From Branchiostoma belcheri (Eukaryota; Chordata; Leptocardii; Amphioxiformes; Branchiostomatidae): a stretch of DNA of 64,000 nt. The notes beneath the pieces were generated by a model. It was not told the origin of the DNA. It searched no databases and worked only from the letters and a program-made list of their open reading frames with translations. Within the stretch, counting starts at the first letter, position 1. Each line of letters starts with the position of its first letter. Location: positions 653,549 through 717,548 of the forward strand of contig NW_017804509.1 in NCBI RefSeq assembly GCF_001625305.1, in the 5' to 3' direction. Positions 12,001-21,100 of this stretch are shown here, one piece after another. Position numbers and translations under genes: made by a program.

Positions 12001-13417
12001 GTCACCAGATGGAGAACCCTGCGCTCAGCAGGACGGTAGAAGATCAAACTCAGGCCAGAAAAAAGCAGAAAAAAGATAGCGAGTCCTGAAAGCGTTTGAC
12101 CACCACTGGGTGAGACCATTCCTGACAATGCTTTGGTGACGTCACTCACTCACTGTGTATTGAAAATGAACAGTCAGAAAAGGCTACCATAGAATATACA
12201 GGCTTTTCAAAAGCAATTAATGTCACATTGCAGGATGGCAAAAAAGCAGAAAAAAGATAGCGAGTCCTGAAAGTGTTTGACCACCACTGGGCGAGACCAT
12301 TCCTGACAATGCCTTGGTGACGTCGGTGTATTGAAAATGAACAGCCAGAAAATGAAAGGCTACCATAGAACATACAGGCTTTTCAAAAGCAATTTGTGTC
12401 ACATTGGAATACACACCCCAGCATTCTGCTGCTCTTCTCCAACAATTTTCTGGGGAAACCAAATTAAGATATGCAAACAAAAAGCCTGTATTCAAATGCG
12501 TAAAGGGAAGCTCACCATCCCACAACTAAAGCTTATTTTGCATCAGACAACAGAATAAGCGCAAAACCTTCATTACATTATGATCTGCTGCTTTGCAATG
12601 TGAGAAATGTTGTCCAAACTGCAGAGTACAAGCATTTGAAAATTCTGCTGCCTTAGCGAGGAGGGGGTACTTGCGCCATGGAGCCATTTACTTACAATGA
12701 GCTAACTCAGTCTTTCATTGTCAATGTCATTATGTCACTGGTTAGTGTTCTTTGCACACAGCCAACGAGTTTATACTTAGCTGACATTTCAGTGACCATC
12801 TGTCACCTTCCTCAGGGCAATACTGTCGGTAATAGTACTTCGTACAATCGGTAATTCTAATTTGTAAGTTGCAGTCAGATGTCACTGCTTTAGTGACAAG
12901 ATTGTGGTCCCAAATGCAACTGACTTTGTCTCTCCCCCCCCCCCCCACAACACCTAGCAGAAGTGCAAAGTATAACCAGTCAGTATTGCCCTGATGACGG
13001 CAACAGACGGTCACTAAAACTTTGTCTTGGTGTAAACTCCTTTGTGTAGGAAGAACTTTTCACCCGTGATTCACCAAACATTAACCAGTGATTCAGCAAC
13101 CTGATGACACTACCTATTAACACAAATGTAACTAAATCGCCTGTCCATTTTCTCCCCAGCCTACCTCTGATGTTGGCAAAGCAGGGAGAGAAGTGGAGAC
13201 GTGGATGGAAAGGCTCCTGACGTACCGCGCTCCCGAGTTCTTATCAAGCTTCCTTATCTACATGCTTGACCGTTCGAACCAAATGCAGGCAAGCACTTCC
13301 AGTTCAGAGGTCACAGAACCAACAAAGAAGAAGAGAGCGCCGTCAGGAGACAGGAGGACAGTAGAGGAACAACAGTCTTCGGTTAAAAAAGCTGAACCAA
13401 TTGTACATATTAGATAG
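1..13417 (+). CDS. TIF1-family (TRIM24/TRIM33-like) transcription cofactor, 3' half of gene
   Basis: The gene enters from the left; RING, B-boxes and the TRIM coiled coil are not in the window. Exons that join in phase: (1-74, less certain), 2065 or 2068-2329, 2827-2921, 3196-3342, 3880-3960, 5376-5570, 6973-7070, 7516-7723, 8541-8661, 9116-9302, 9736-9850, 10041-10115, 10469-10621, then a last exon at 11895-12089 or 13160-13417. The product has a Q/P-rich linker, a PxVxL-type motif, a C4HC3 PHD finger and a bromodomain with only a short tail after it, the order seen in TIF1 proteins, which read histone H3 marks and regulate transcription in the nucleus. TRIM66 has the same order, so the exact ortholog (TRIM24, TRIM33 or pre-duplication TIF1) is not decided here. 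Confidence 0.88.
97..492. mobile_element. hAT-type MITE with perfect 8-bp target duplication
   Basis: Ends are TAGTGCTG and CAGCACTA, inverted, with further subterminal inverted repeats (GGACTTGTAAG / CTTACAAGTCC). The flanks ATGCACCA at 89-96 and 493-500 are identical, the 8-bp duplication typical of hAT insertion. No coding capacity. A second copy is at 14683-15062. Confidence 0.85.
1010..1207. repeat. Dispersed repeat ending ACAGGTTTGACT (MITE-like)
   Basis: Contains GGTGGTCACTATAGACAG and ends ACAGGTTTGACT. Related copies are at about 7757-7940 and, in the opposite orientation, 41568-41690 (starting AGTCAAACCTGT). No target duplication could be assigned. Confidence 0.5.
2065..2329 (+). 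CDS. TIF1-like exon: Gln/Pro-rich linker
   Basis: Encodes a CAG/CAA-rich glutamine stretch, then a proline-rich segment and a second Q-rich helix ending IQRAQAQ. The acceptor is a NAGNAG tandem (CAGCAG at 2062-2067), so one glutamine may be included or skipped. The donor is AGG-GTGGGT. This is the disordered region between the TRIM motif and the PHD finger. The repeat-rich coding sequence gives long open frames in other frames and on the other strand that are not genes. Confidence 0.75.
2827..3960 (+). CDS. TIF1-like linker exons (2827-2921, 3196-3342, 3880-3960)
   Basis: Three short exons with clean AG and GT borders and matching phases. They encode [16 protein letters not shown]..., then a segment with [20 protein letters not shown], then [19 protein letters not shown]. 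The sequence is polar and probably disordered. All three end in phase 0, so any could be skipped only with its partner phases respected; the second and third are each an exact multiple of three bases. Confidence 0.75.
4008..4400 (+). mobile_element. tRNA-derived SINE-like repeat, copy A
   Basis: Has a possible A box (TGCCTAGTCTAGTGG) and a degenerate B box (GGGCTTGATCC) followed by a body with AAAGGTGGTGGAAGGAGAG. It matches 4952-5345, and its body has fragments at about 35160-35290 and 35765-35880. Lies in a TIF1-like intron. Confidence 0.55.
4568..4664. repeat. (CACT)n microsatellite
   Basis: About 24 near-perfect CACT/CTCA units. It directly follows the 3' end, on the minus strand, of the LINE fragment at 4680-4862 and is probably that element's tail. 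Confidence 0.9.
4680..4862 (-). mobile_element. 3' end of a non-LTR retrotransposon (ORF2 C-terminus)
   Basis: The minus strand reads [20 protein letters not shown], the RP-x-RKRW-x-D pattern found at the C-terminal end of many LINE ORF2 proteins. One in-frame stop shows decay. The CACT microsatellite on its 3' side would be its tail. Confidence 0.55.
4895..4951 (+). pseudogene. Duplicated acceptor and start of the 5376 exon
   Basis: These 57 bases repeat 5356-5412 at an offset of 461 bp with about five differences. They include the polypyrimidine tract, the AG acceptor and the first dozen codons ([12 protein letters not shown] against [12 protein letters not shown]). The copy runs straight into SINE sequence, so the original exon is broken here, but the reading frame stays open to a GT at 5038. 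Confidence 0.7.
4952..5345 (+). mobile_element. SINE-like repeat, copy B, flanked by a 57-bp direct repeat
   Basis: Starts at the B box (GTTCGATCC), so the A box end is missing, then follows copy A closely. It lies exactly between the two copies of the exon-start segment (4895-4951 and 5356-5412). A 57-bp target duplication would be unusually long for a SINE, so a tandem duplication with SINE sequence is equally possible. Confidence 0.55.
5376..5570 (+). CDS. TIF1-like exon: proline-rich linker
   Basis: A 65-codon, phase 0 to phase 0 exon, starting [17 protein letters not shown] and ending [17 protein letters not shown]. The Ser/Asp-rich end looks like a phosphorylatable linker. Its start is duplicated 461 bp upstream, with a SINE fragment and little else between the two copies. 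Confidence 0.78.
6527..6730 (-). repeat. 52-bp minisatellite built from a LINE 3' tail (4 copies)
   Basis: Four tandem units of about 52 bp (CTGTATCTGTATAGCCGGTA... ACACACCAGCTT) differ by a few bases. The unit is the reverse complement of the last bases of the LINE ending at 53818, so a retroposed tail has been amplified in place. Confidence 0.8.
6973..7070 (+). CDS. TIF1-like linker exon
   Basis: Encodes [13 protein letters not shown] and an arginine/serine stretch [10 protein letters not shown]. Acceptor CAG and donor GGTAAG are strong. It leaves phase 2, matched by the exon at 7516. Confidence 0.72.
7516..7723 (+). CDS. TIF1-like exon with HP1-box-like and SUMO-type motifs
   Basis: Entered with two bases carried from the previous exon, the frame reads [20 protein letters not shown] and then [17 protein letters not shown] at 7568-7582 fits the PxVxL pattern by which TIF1 proteins bind the HP1 chromoshadow domain. 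VKQE at 7709-7720 fits the psi-K-x-E sumoylation consensus. Both are short motifs, so function is inferred from their position upstream of PHD and bromodomain. Confidence 0.72.
7965..8380 (-). mobile_element. Non-LTR retrotransposon ORF2 C-terminal fragment
   Basis: The minus strand encodes [14 protein letters not shown] and, after a frameshift, [20 protein letters not shown], the usual arrangement at the end of LINE ORF2 (a GHV motif followed by RRGRP-like). It abuts the 53-kb-type LINE tail at 8383-8466, so two elements may be nested. Confidence 0.5.
8383..8466 (-). mobile_element. Solo LINE 3' tail
   Basis: Matches the reverse complement of 53700-53818, including the GC-rich CGGCAGCTAGCTACATTACA stretch. 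Severely 5'-truncated copy in a TIF1-like intron. Confidence 0.75.
8541..8661 (+). CDS. TIF1-like linker exon before the PHD finger
   Basis: In phase with both neighbours it reads [20 protein letters not shown] and then a Ser/Ala/Thr/Pro segment ending PVANTG. Another frame is also open but would break the frame into the PHD exon, so this one is chosen. Confidence 0.65.
9116..9850 (+). CDS. PHD finger of the TIF1-like protein (exons 9116-9302 and 9736-9850)
   Basis: Two exons encode a full C4HC3 PHD finger: [17 protein letters not shown], then [11 protein letters not shown], and after the intron [10 protein letters not shown]. The split falls inside the finger. A basic segment [15 protein letters not shown] follows and leads into the bromodomain, as in TIF1 proteins where the two domains form one histone-reading unit. 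Confidence 0.93.
10041..10621 (+). CDS. Bromodomain of the TIF1-like protein (exons 10041-10115 and 10469-10621)
   Basis: The first exon gives helix Z ([20 protein letters not shown]) and the start of the ZA loop. The second gives [20 protein letters not shown], helix B and NCAKYNL, whose Asn-Cys is the position of the acetyl-lysine-contacting Asn. Helix C comes from either of two alternative last exons. Confidence 0.92.
11895..12089 (+). CDS. TIF1-like last exon, version 1 (bromodomain helix C and tail)
   Basis: Phase 0 acceptor CTACAG. Reads [20 protein letters not shown], an orthodox continuation of the bromodomain after NCAKYNL, and ends in a basic tail KKQKKDSES before TGA. The end of this exon and its 3' flank are duplicated in tandem (12061-12413). 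Confidence 0.85.
   Translation, partial: GESEVGHAGKLIADFFTERLATYCPDHVETFVCTLGHQMENPALSRTVEDQTQARKKQKKDSES
12061..12413 (+). repeat. Tandem duplication (about 181 bp) of the exon end and 3' flank
   Basis: 12061-12241 and 12242-12413 match closely. The unit begins in the last codons of version 1 of the last exon, carries its stop codon and continues into the 3' untranslated or flanking region with GACAATGC..GGTGACGTC and ATACAGGCTTTTCAAAAGCA. Confidence 0.85.
12786..13030. mobile_element. Fold-back repeat
   Basis: The left arm (AGTGACCATCTGTCACC... GGGCAATACTG) is the inverted counterpart of the right arm (CAGTATTGCCC... GACGGTCACT). It lies between the two alternative last exons of the TIF1-like gene. 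Confidence 0.6.
13160..13417 (+). CDS. TIF1-like last exon, version 2 (alternative helix C and tail)
   Basis: A second phase 0 last exon, 86 codons with stop. Its start [20 protein letters not shown] aligns with [20 protein letters not shown] of version 1, so it is a diverged duplicate that would replace helix C and the C-terminal tail. The tail is longer, Ser/Lys-rich and ends [12 protein letters not shown] good acceptor and an ATTAAA at 13501 support use. I infer mutually exclusive last exons; transcripts would decide. Confidence 0.72.
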   Translation, partial: PTSDVGKAGREVETWMERLLTYRAPEFLSSFLIYMLDRSNQMQASTSSSEVTEPTKKKRAPSGDRRTVEEQQSSVKKAEPIVHIR

Positions 13418-13500
13418 GACGGTTTTCATTCAGGACGCTTTGCAATATTTGCGGGAAGAGGCTATTTATGGACCTTCTTTTTCTTTGTCGACACACTTTC

Positions 13501-13506
13501 ATTAAA
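13501..13506 (+). terminator. Probable polyadenylation signal of the TIF1-like gene
   Basis: ATTAAA lies 84 bases after the stop codon of the distal last exon. It is the common variant signal, but no cleavage site can be seen. Confidence 0.4.
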
Positions 13507-13951
13507 GCATGCAAGAAAGTTCAAGAAAACAATCTGGAAACTTGGATCTGTATGATCTACAATACTGTTATCCAGTTAATTGAGCTGTAAAACAAACCCT
13601 TTTGAAGGGAAGTAACAAAAGAAGCTGTAAGGAGAAAATGGTATACAATGTTTCCTTTGCTAACAGTTTTCCTAGGTCTTCATAATGTTGTATATAGTAG
13701 TTAATTATACAAATTTTGTTGACTAAAAGTTGTAACAAGAAGTTATTTTCATTCAGTTTTGACTTAAACATGCAGCAAGAGCAACTGCATTACTGTATTA
13801 TTACAGGTAGCGAGTTCTTCTAAATGTAAATTTGCATTATATGTCGAAAAAGTATTGTTTTGTGCTTTTTTTCTTGTTGCCGAATTGGCAGGCCAAAGGT
13901 TATCCTTAATTCATCTATGCAGCTGTAAAATCCGACAGTCTAGAATCCCAT

Positions 13952-14215
13952 TCTCTGATTGGCTTATAGTTATACACACCAAGATCTGAAGCACTCTGAT
14001 TGGTCGGCAAATTTCTGGCATTAATGTGTATGTAACAGACTGTCTGATTGGCTGACAATCAAAAACTCAACTCACTGATTGGCTGACAATTTTAAATACG
14101 TACATGGACACTCTGATTGGATAGCAATTTCAATGAGCATATACCAAGTGCTAAAGGACTCTGATTGGCTGAAATTTTTTTTTTAATGTACACCAAGCAC
14201 TCTGATTGGCTGACT
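13952..14215. promoter_or_regulatory. Seven inverted CCAAT boxes (CTGATTGGCTGA-like)
   Basis: ATTGG occurs at 13958, 13999, 14047, 14078, 14116, 14164 and 14205, in nearly every case inside CTGATTGG, often CTCTGATTGGCTGA. These are NF-Y type motifs on the minus strand. They lie about 540 bp beyond the last TIF1-like stop codon with no gene start visible nearby, so whether they are an enhancer or a decayed minisatellite is open. Confidence 0.5.
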
Positions 14216-14682
14216 CAAACCGAAGACCCACTGTTTCACCTATAGTTGATGACAATTGTTTGTTAGAGTTCAGTTGTACATAGGCTATGTTCTGTAGCTA
14301 GTGAGTCAATATATATTATATTTTTTCTTCCGTTTGGTCACTAGTGTTATTTTGTGAGTACTACTAAATGAGCCAGTGAAACAGTTGAAATTCACTACGA
14401 GAAATTGTAGTTAACTGCAGTGTAAGAAATTTATACGTAATATCCACAGTATACTTGTTCAATGTGATAATATGTACTGATTTTATACAGAGACGGGCTA
14501 TATTCATGGACAAATTTATGTGTTACTGACAACAGAATAAGCCAACAGCACCAAATGTCTTTATGTGTTGTCAGAGTTGTTTTTTTCTGATGCAGCTTCC
14601 TTAACCAACCCGCGTGTGTATGGTAGCACAGTTAAGTTAAAATTGTCTGCAGCATTGTAGCTTTGTTTGAACTGCAAGTCTG

Positions 14683-15062
14683 TAGTGCTGCATACCAGTT
14701 CACTGGACTTGGATCCGGACTTGTAAGGATGTTAAGGTTCAAGTCCAAAAAAACATAAAAGTCAAAAACCGAGTCCAGACTTATCACCATAAAAGACCAT
14801 TTCACATACCCCTTTTCTTTCCAAACCACCTAAAACCTTCCGTAGATTGCAAAATCTTTGCTGCAAAATGAAGAAAACATTGCCATCGGGCATCGTCAAG
14901 TACCGGCCAAAGTTTCACCCAGACAACATTGCAATGTTGCCAACATGCAATTTTGTATGTGCCATGGGTTTAGGTCCGGACTTACAAGTCCGGAACTGAA
15001 CCTAAACCTCTGGACTTGAATCCAGACCTGAACCTAAATGTAGGTTTATGTATGCAGAACTA
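14683..15062. mobile_element. Second copy of the TAGTGCTG hAT-type MITE
   Basis: Closely matches 97-492 along its length, including the subterminal inverted repeats. The right end is mutated (CAGAACTA) and the flanking 8-mers agree only at 5 of 8 positions, so this is the older insertion. Confidence 0.8.
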
Positions 15063-16164
15063 CAAGACGTTTTGCCCAATTTTCAGTGACTTTGCTTAGC
15101 CTCAGGTGTAATGAAGAACGTGTAAATATGTAAAGCCCTTTCCCCATTGCAAGTAGTTCCTCTTATGTTAATGCTATACAGTATCACTGTAGCCAAATAT
15201 TACTGCAAGTTTCCACCTTTACGTAATACTATGTAACTTATTGATCAAGGGACAAAGTTAATATTTAACTTTATAACCTGAATAAATTGTAATTTAGGAT
15301 GGTTATGGTTAGCAAGCATTCAGGATTCTGTTCATAATTTTCAACTCTATACATGGCCTAACTTCTCATAACTTCTTATTGCTTCCTACATTATCCTAGT
15401 ACATAGATTAGCCTACAGCTTTCTTTTGTTCTTCCACGCTTGTATATTAAACTGGATGTGATGTTTGTATGCATTCAAACCTTTATTGTACATCTATTAT
15501 TATATGGACACTTTGTACAAGCTTCCAAATTCCCACGTTTTGGTGGGAGGGGAGAAGAGCCCCCTGGCGTACCATTGTATAACTGCACCTGTTGCGGTCA
15601 TGTAGCAATACACACTCTTTGCTGAACAGTTTTGGCTTGTTGGTGTGTCTGAATTGATATTTACTAACTGCAGGATGAGTAGAAAATCCTCTAGCATAGG
15701 TTGAAGGCATTGTAATAGACGTACGGTCACGTACCAGTTAAGGAACTAAGAAGGATAGCGCGTTAGGGTCGCAAAACGATGTCGATGAAAAAGAAAAGTC
15801 AGTAACAAACTAGTGCTTCTTTTTGTATGTACATCATTGATGTCAGGAGCAAATTTCCAAGCAGATGTTGGGTGGCTGCCCTGACATTTTCTGTTTCAAA
15901 CTACTTCGGCACAGGGCAGCTACGCTTTAACCACCCAACATCTGCTTGGAGATTAGGAGTTGCTCAGCTCTACTGTGAATGTTGTTATACTTCTGAACTG
16001 CTGCCAGCAACTTGACAGAAACTTTGACAAGATGACCAATATTGACAATGGCAGTCACAGGTAAAGCGCATTTGACACATCCAAGGGTTGTCAACAACTC
16101 TAAAGCACTTCTCTTTCAACAGTGTTTCAGTACATAGGAACCACAGTGTAACAAGTCAATCAGT

Positions 16165-16255
16165 GTAATGTAGCCAGTTGCCGCCGTGCCTGCAAAGCTG
16201 GTGTGTTGTGCCAAAAGGTTGTTATACCTGCTATACAGGTACAGATACCCAAGAT
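16165..16255 (+). mobile_element. Solo LINE 3' tail (plus orientation)
   Basis: GTGTAATGTAGCCAGTTGCC through GCTATACAGGTACAGATACC matches 53716-53818 with substitutions. No coding part is attached. Confidence 0.7.
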
Positions 16256-17792
16256 TTGTCCAAGTCACTCCATCCAATACCATAACATTTGTTTGTGGGT
16301 AGAACTACCAAACATAGTCATGATCATTCTTGAGCAGTGACTTTTACGGGTTTATAATTGCTTGATTAAGGCCCAGAGATTTAAACTTTGAAGTCAGGGT
16401 GCTTTTATAACCCTAAGTTGGCCTCACCAATTAACTTATTCGACAAACGCTACACACATGGATTGGGCTGATCTCTGTTTTTATTTTTTAGCAGAACAGT
16501 CTCTATCACAACATTCATGTTCCTTAACTTGCTGTAGATTGATCTAACAAGGTTGTCTCATAACTTGAGAAACTGTTCAAAACATAGTGGCTTAAGACAG
16601 TTTGATAACTACATAATATTTTTACCAAGTCTTTTATCAACCAATGCACTTAACTTGAAGCATCTAGTGCAACACTACATTGAACCACATAGAATATAAC
16701 CATAGCTTAAATATCAAGACAGAAACTTACAGATATATCACTTCATATTGTCACACTTAACAACTGTACTTAGTATATTAACATCAATCTTATACACTTT
16801 GTAATCCAAAACATTTGGAACTAAACTAGGCCATATGGATTTGGCTAGTGAACATGTACATGCATTCTTCTTAAAATATCACTGAATAACAATACAAGCA
16901 ATTTATTAATAATACCATTACATTTAGGAAGCATAACCATTTTAAAGTTTACAGACACACTTAACCATTAATTCCATAACTATTTATTTATTTATTTAAT
17001 TCGATTGCGACGATACAATACCCTGGCCACCCAGGCAGCATAGCTGATTTCGGGCGCCAAACAATACAAAGATTAAACATACACAATAACATACTAATAC
17101 AGTAAACTAACAAGTAAAGATTAAGCTAAAATCAGTTATCAATATACAATACAATCAAGCATAATAAAGTACTCAATCAAGATAATAATAGCAATTAATG
17201 TTTTGGAGGTCAGAGGTCAAGGGCAATTGGATATAATACAGTATGTGAGGAAATATATACATGTATAACGTAAGATTGTAAAAGGTTAACTTATGTGGTA
17301 CCACGGGAAGGGCCATCTAAACGTTTTGTGGTGGAAATAAATGTTTCAAATTCCATAACTATATAATATATTATCCTTGTCAATAATATCAAATTTCAAT
17401 AACATTTGAACATGTTTCGTTGACCTATAAACAAATGCATTTAGGAGGATGACATTGGAAAAATGAACATATCATTTTCCATAAAGTAATTTACCAGGAT
17501 ATTAATATATTTTGTTCATAGTGTATTTGCTCTAAAGATAAACTTTCTTGCTGAGTCAATGTTTCAGTGATTTATAATTAAGATGTGTCTTAAGTCTGTG
17601 TTCCCACATACTTATCTGAACAACAGGGTCAAGTCACAAACCCTGGAGGACTTTTACATTTAAACATTTCTCAAATTAAGGCCCAAGTCATAGGTCAAGA
17701 TGTGACTCCAGGTTCTTACTTATCAATACTGCCCAGTTGAGACTCATGCAAAAAAGACTGCTGGTTATGGTATTAATAAAAGTAATGTGTTA

Positions 17793-18115
17793 ATTACTGT
17801 GCACTTCCTGCAAGTGGGTTCTCAGTTGATTTGGTTTAGTATAACCCTTGTGACACACCTGGCACTTGTGGGGAAGCTCCTTAGTGTGAATGCAGATAAC
17901 ATGGCCCTTCAAACTGCCTCTCTTTGTAAACCTCATGCCACAGTGTTCACACTTGTGCGGCTTTACACCAGTGTGAATTCTCATGTGTCTTTGCAGGTTA
18001 CCAGAGTCTGTAAACCTCATGTCACAGTGTTCACACTTGTAAGGCTTCTCACCAGTGTGAAGTCTCAATGTGTCTCTGTAGTTGAACCAACTGTGTAAAC
18101 CTCATGTCACAGTGT
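17793..18115 (-). pseudogene. Out-of-frame continuation of the finger array (fingers 7-10)
   Basis: Finger 7 is a near-identical 80-odd-base copy of finger 6 but is shifted by a two-base loss at its start (about 18122) and again by one extra T in its HxxxH region (about 18068). Fingers 8-10 follow in a third frame: one ordinary ([19 protein letters not shown]), two with HxxxxH spacing, ending HLQEVHSN before a stop. The array looks either freshly broken, polymorphic, or misassembled. Confidence 0.75.
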
Positions 18116-21100
18116 TCACACTTTAGGCTTCTCACCAGTGTGAAGTCTCATGTGTCTCTGTAGTTGAACCAACTGTGTAAACCTCATGTCACAGTGTTCA
18201 CACTTGAATGGTTTCTCACCAGTGTGGATCCTCATGTGTGCCTGTAGACAATCTGTCCTCGTAAATCCCTTCCCACACTCTGTGCAGACATGATGCTTCA
18301 GGCCAGTATGTGTTAACATGTGTTTGGTCAGGTTTGCCTGGACATTGAATGACCTTCCACACTCCTCACACCTGTAGGGTTTCTCACCAGTGTGAACCCG
18401 CTGGTGGGGCCGCAGGTGTGACTTCTGTGTAAAACCCTTCCCACAAGTCAGACACTTGAATGGTCTCTCTCCTGTGTGGGTCATCATGTGAATCTTTAAG
18501 TGGTCTGTCTTGTCAGTTGAATAATTACAGTGTTGACACTTGAACCGTTTTGACCCTGACATGTCTGCATGAGTCTTCACATGTCTGTCCAGGTAGTCCT
18601 GGGTGGAGAACAGCTTCCCACACCTGCTGCACCCATAGCCTGCAACTGCACCTGTCTGGATACCTGTAATGATATACGTGTAACACGTATTGATTGCTTC
18701 AGTGCTATACTTAAAACAATATAATGTATGTTCATGACATGTCTGTCCTTGCTGCACCTGTAGCCTAAAACTGCGCCTGTTTGGATACCTGCGGAGAGAT
18801 AACAGGTGAAAGTTGCAGGATGTTATCCAAACAAATAAATTTCCCCATCTTTTCACATGTTTGTGCTTTGGATGAAGAGCACCTTTCCACACCTGCTGCA
18901 CCTGCACCAGTCTGAACACCTGCAAAAATGTAACAGTATAGTTTGAAAATCAAAAGTAAGAACCTGACATGTATGCATGTATCTTTACTAGCTGTCTGTC
19001 CAGGTAGTCCTGGGTGGAGAACAGCCTCCCACACCTGTAGCCTGCAACTGCACCTGTCTGGAGACCTGTAATCATTATGATATAACAGGTTATTGCTTTT
19101 AGTGCTAAACTCATTACTAAACAATATGTGTTAATTTGTGACATGTCTTTCCAGGTAACAGCTTTCCACACCTGCTGCACCTGTAGCCTAAAACAGCACC
19201 TGCCTGGATACCTGCAGAGAGATAACAAGTGACATTTTCAGGGTGTTTTCCAAACAAAGTGTCTGCCTGTTTTTGATCACTAACACATTGCAACGTACTG
19301 CACCAGTCTGGATTATATCCTGCAGAAGGAGAACAGAGCACAGATTAATTATGGTTTCCAAATATGGTTTCAAAGTAAGAACTGGCCTTAGCATGCCTGT
19401 CCAGGTAGTCCAGTGTCAGTGATGACTGTTTCCAAAATCATATCCGGTTGCTTGAGTAACTGCTTTTGGTGTAAATACTCTTTGATGTTCTATGGATTAG
19501 CTCTCATGGGCAAGCAATTTCTGCATGGGTTCTCTGGACTGAGTTGAGTTTCATTTCAAAGTTTGAAATTAAAAGTCAGCTGTGCCTTACTTTGCTTTTG
19601 CTTATTGGGCTCCTCGCCTTCTGTCTCTTCCTTTTCTGAGATGCCCAGCTCCTTGGCGTACTCGTTCCCATACCACACCAGCAGCTCGGTGCCAGGGGGA
19701 ATGGTCTTGTAGGTGCGGTAGTAGATGTTCCTGTAGTACTGGAAGGCCACCAGGTTCTGTTCCTCCTCATTCCGCGCACAGTTGACGTAACGCATCCAGC
19801 TGCTCTTGGTGACGTCAGTGGCGTCAATGTAGTACTTCACCTTGTCGTTCTTGGAGATCTGCATGAAAATAATTTGGTACAAATTAAGCCATGTATTACA
19901 CTTATGCATGGTCTTGTATCTTACGGTTACTTTCTTGCAACAAAACAAGTGGCAAGTGACACAAAGGGCCTAAAGGACAAATTACATAATGAAAAGATCA
20001 TACTATATCTAATAGTATATGTCTTGTAGTTTGTTAATGGATATCTCAATGTAATTTAAGAAAAATGTTTGCGATGATTCTATGAAATTCAAACTATGGA
20101 ATAAAACCACTGACAGTACACTATAGGCCTGGGATAATATTAAAAAGAATACTGTGTACTTACTTGCCATGCATATCCACTTGTCAGCCCTATCTCAGGC
20201 CCGGTGATTTTCCCATCGTATGGCCCAAACACCAGGTTCTTGGGCATGGCCTGTCCATCCAGCCAGACCCCGTCCCCTGCCCCCTTGATCTTGGAGGGAC
20301 ACACAGACAAGTAGTCTGGAAGGGTGTGGACTGCCCTGTTGGGTTCTCCCTTGGGAACTACCTTGTCCTTCACGACAGTCAATGGACCATGGACGGGACA
20401 GTCTCCCTCATACAGCTCATTGCAGTCTTCACAGACTGAAACAACACAAAATCACATTGACAATTACAATAAACCTTTCATGGAATAGTTAAAATCAATA
20501 CATACAAAATGCATGATGATAAGAATAATATATGACAGTCTGGACTATCCAACAGCTTTTATTGTACTGCTATAGGGCGTTCAATGAATGTACTATTGAT
20601 TCAGAAATAAAATAAAAGGGGGAAGTTCTACTGGTTTAATTGCTTCAATACAATACAAAATAGCAGCAAGCATTTGAAGAAATTCCAAGGAAACTACTGC
20701 TGTAAAGATATTATGTAGCCATTCTATACATACACAAATAGTGGTCATCATCTGGAAGTTCTACTTCCTTGTAGTTCTTTCGTGGAATGTTGCGCTTTGG
20801 GTAGCGACTCCTCTGAGTCTCCTCCCTATCCACCACTGGCTCTGGCTCCTTCAGTTCCTGCAGCTTTGGTGGTTGCAGTGTGGTGGTCAGCAGCTCTGAT
20901 ATGACACAAGATTGGTGCGTTACACCAAAGTTCAATTATATTGGCTAGTATACAGACAAAAAAAGACATCAAGGTTCTGTTAAAGGGACATGGAAGAAGC
21001 AATTTTACACAATATTTTCCCAGTTTTGCAATCGGTTGTTGCTAAACCTTACCGTGTGATATCTCTGTACAAACCTTAACCTGTAAAGCAATATTTCAGG

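Larger units (their letters stand above)
13507..17790. other. Intergenic region between two convergent genes
   Basis: No exon that I can support. Contents: the CCAAT cluster, the MITE at 14683-15062, a fold-back at 15857-15949 with 18-bp perfect arms (CAAGCAGATGTTGGGTGG), a LINE tail at 16165-16255, and an A/T-rich dispersed repeat near 16980-17340 beginning with ATTT units. The TIF1-like and PRDM9-like genes point at each other across it. Confidence 0.6.
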
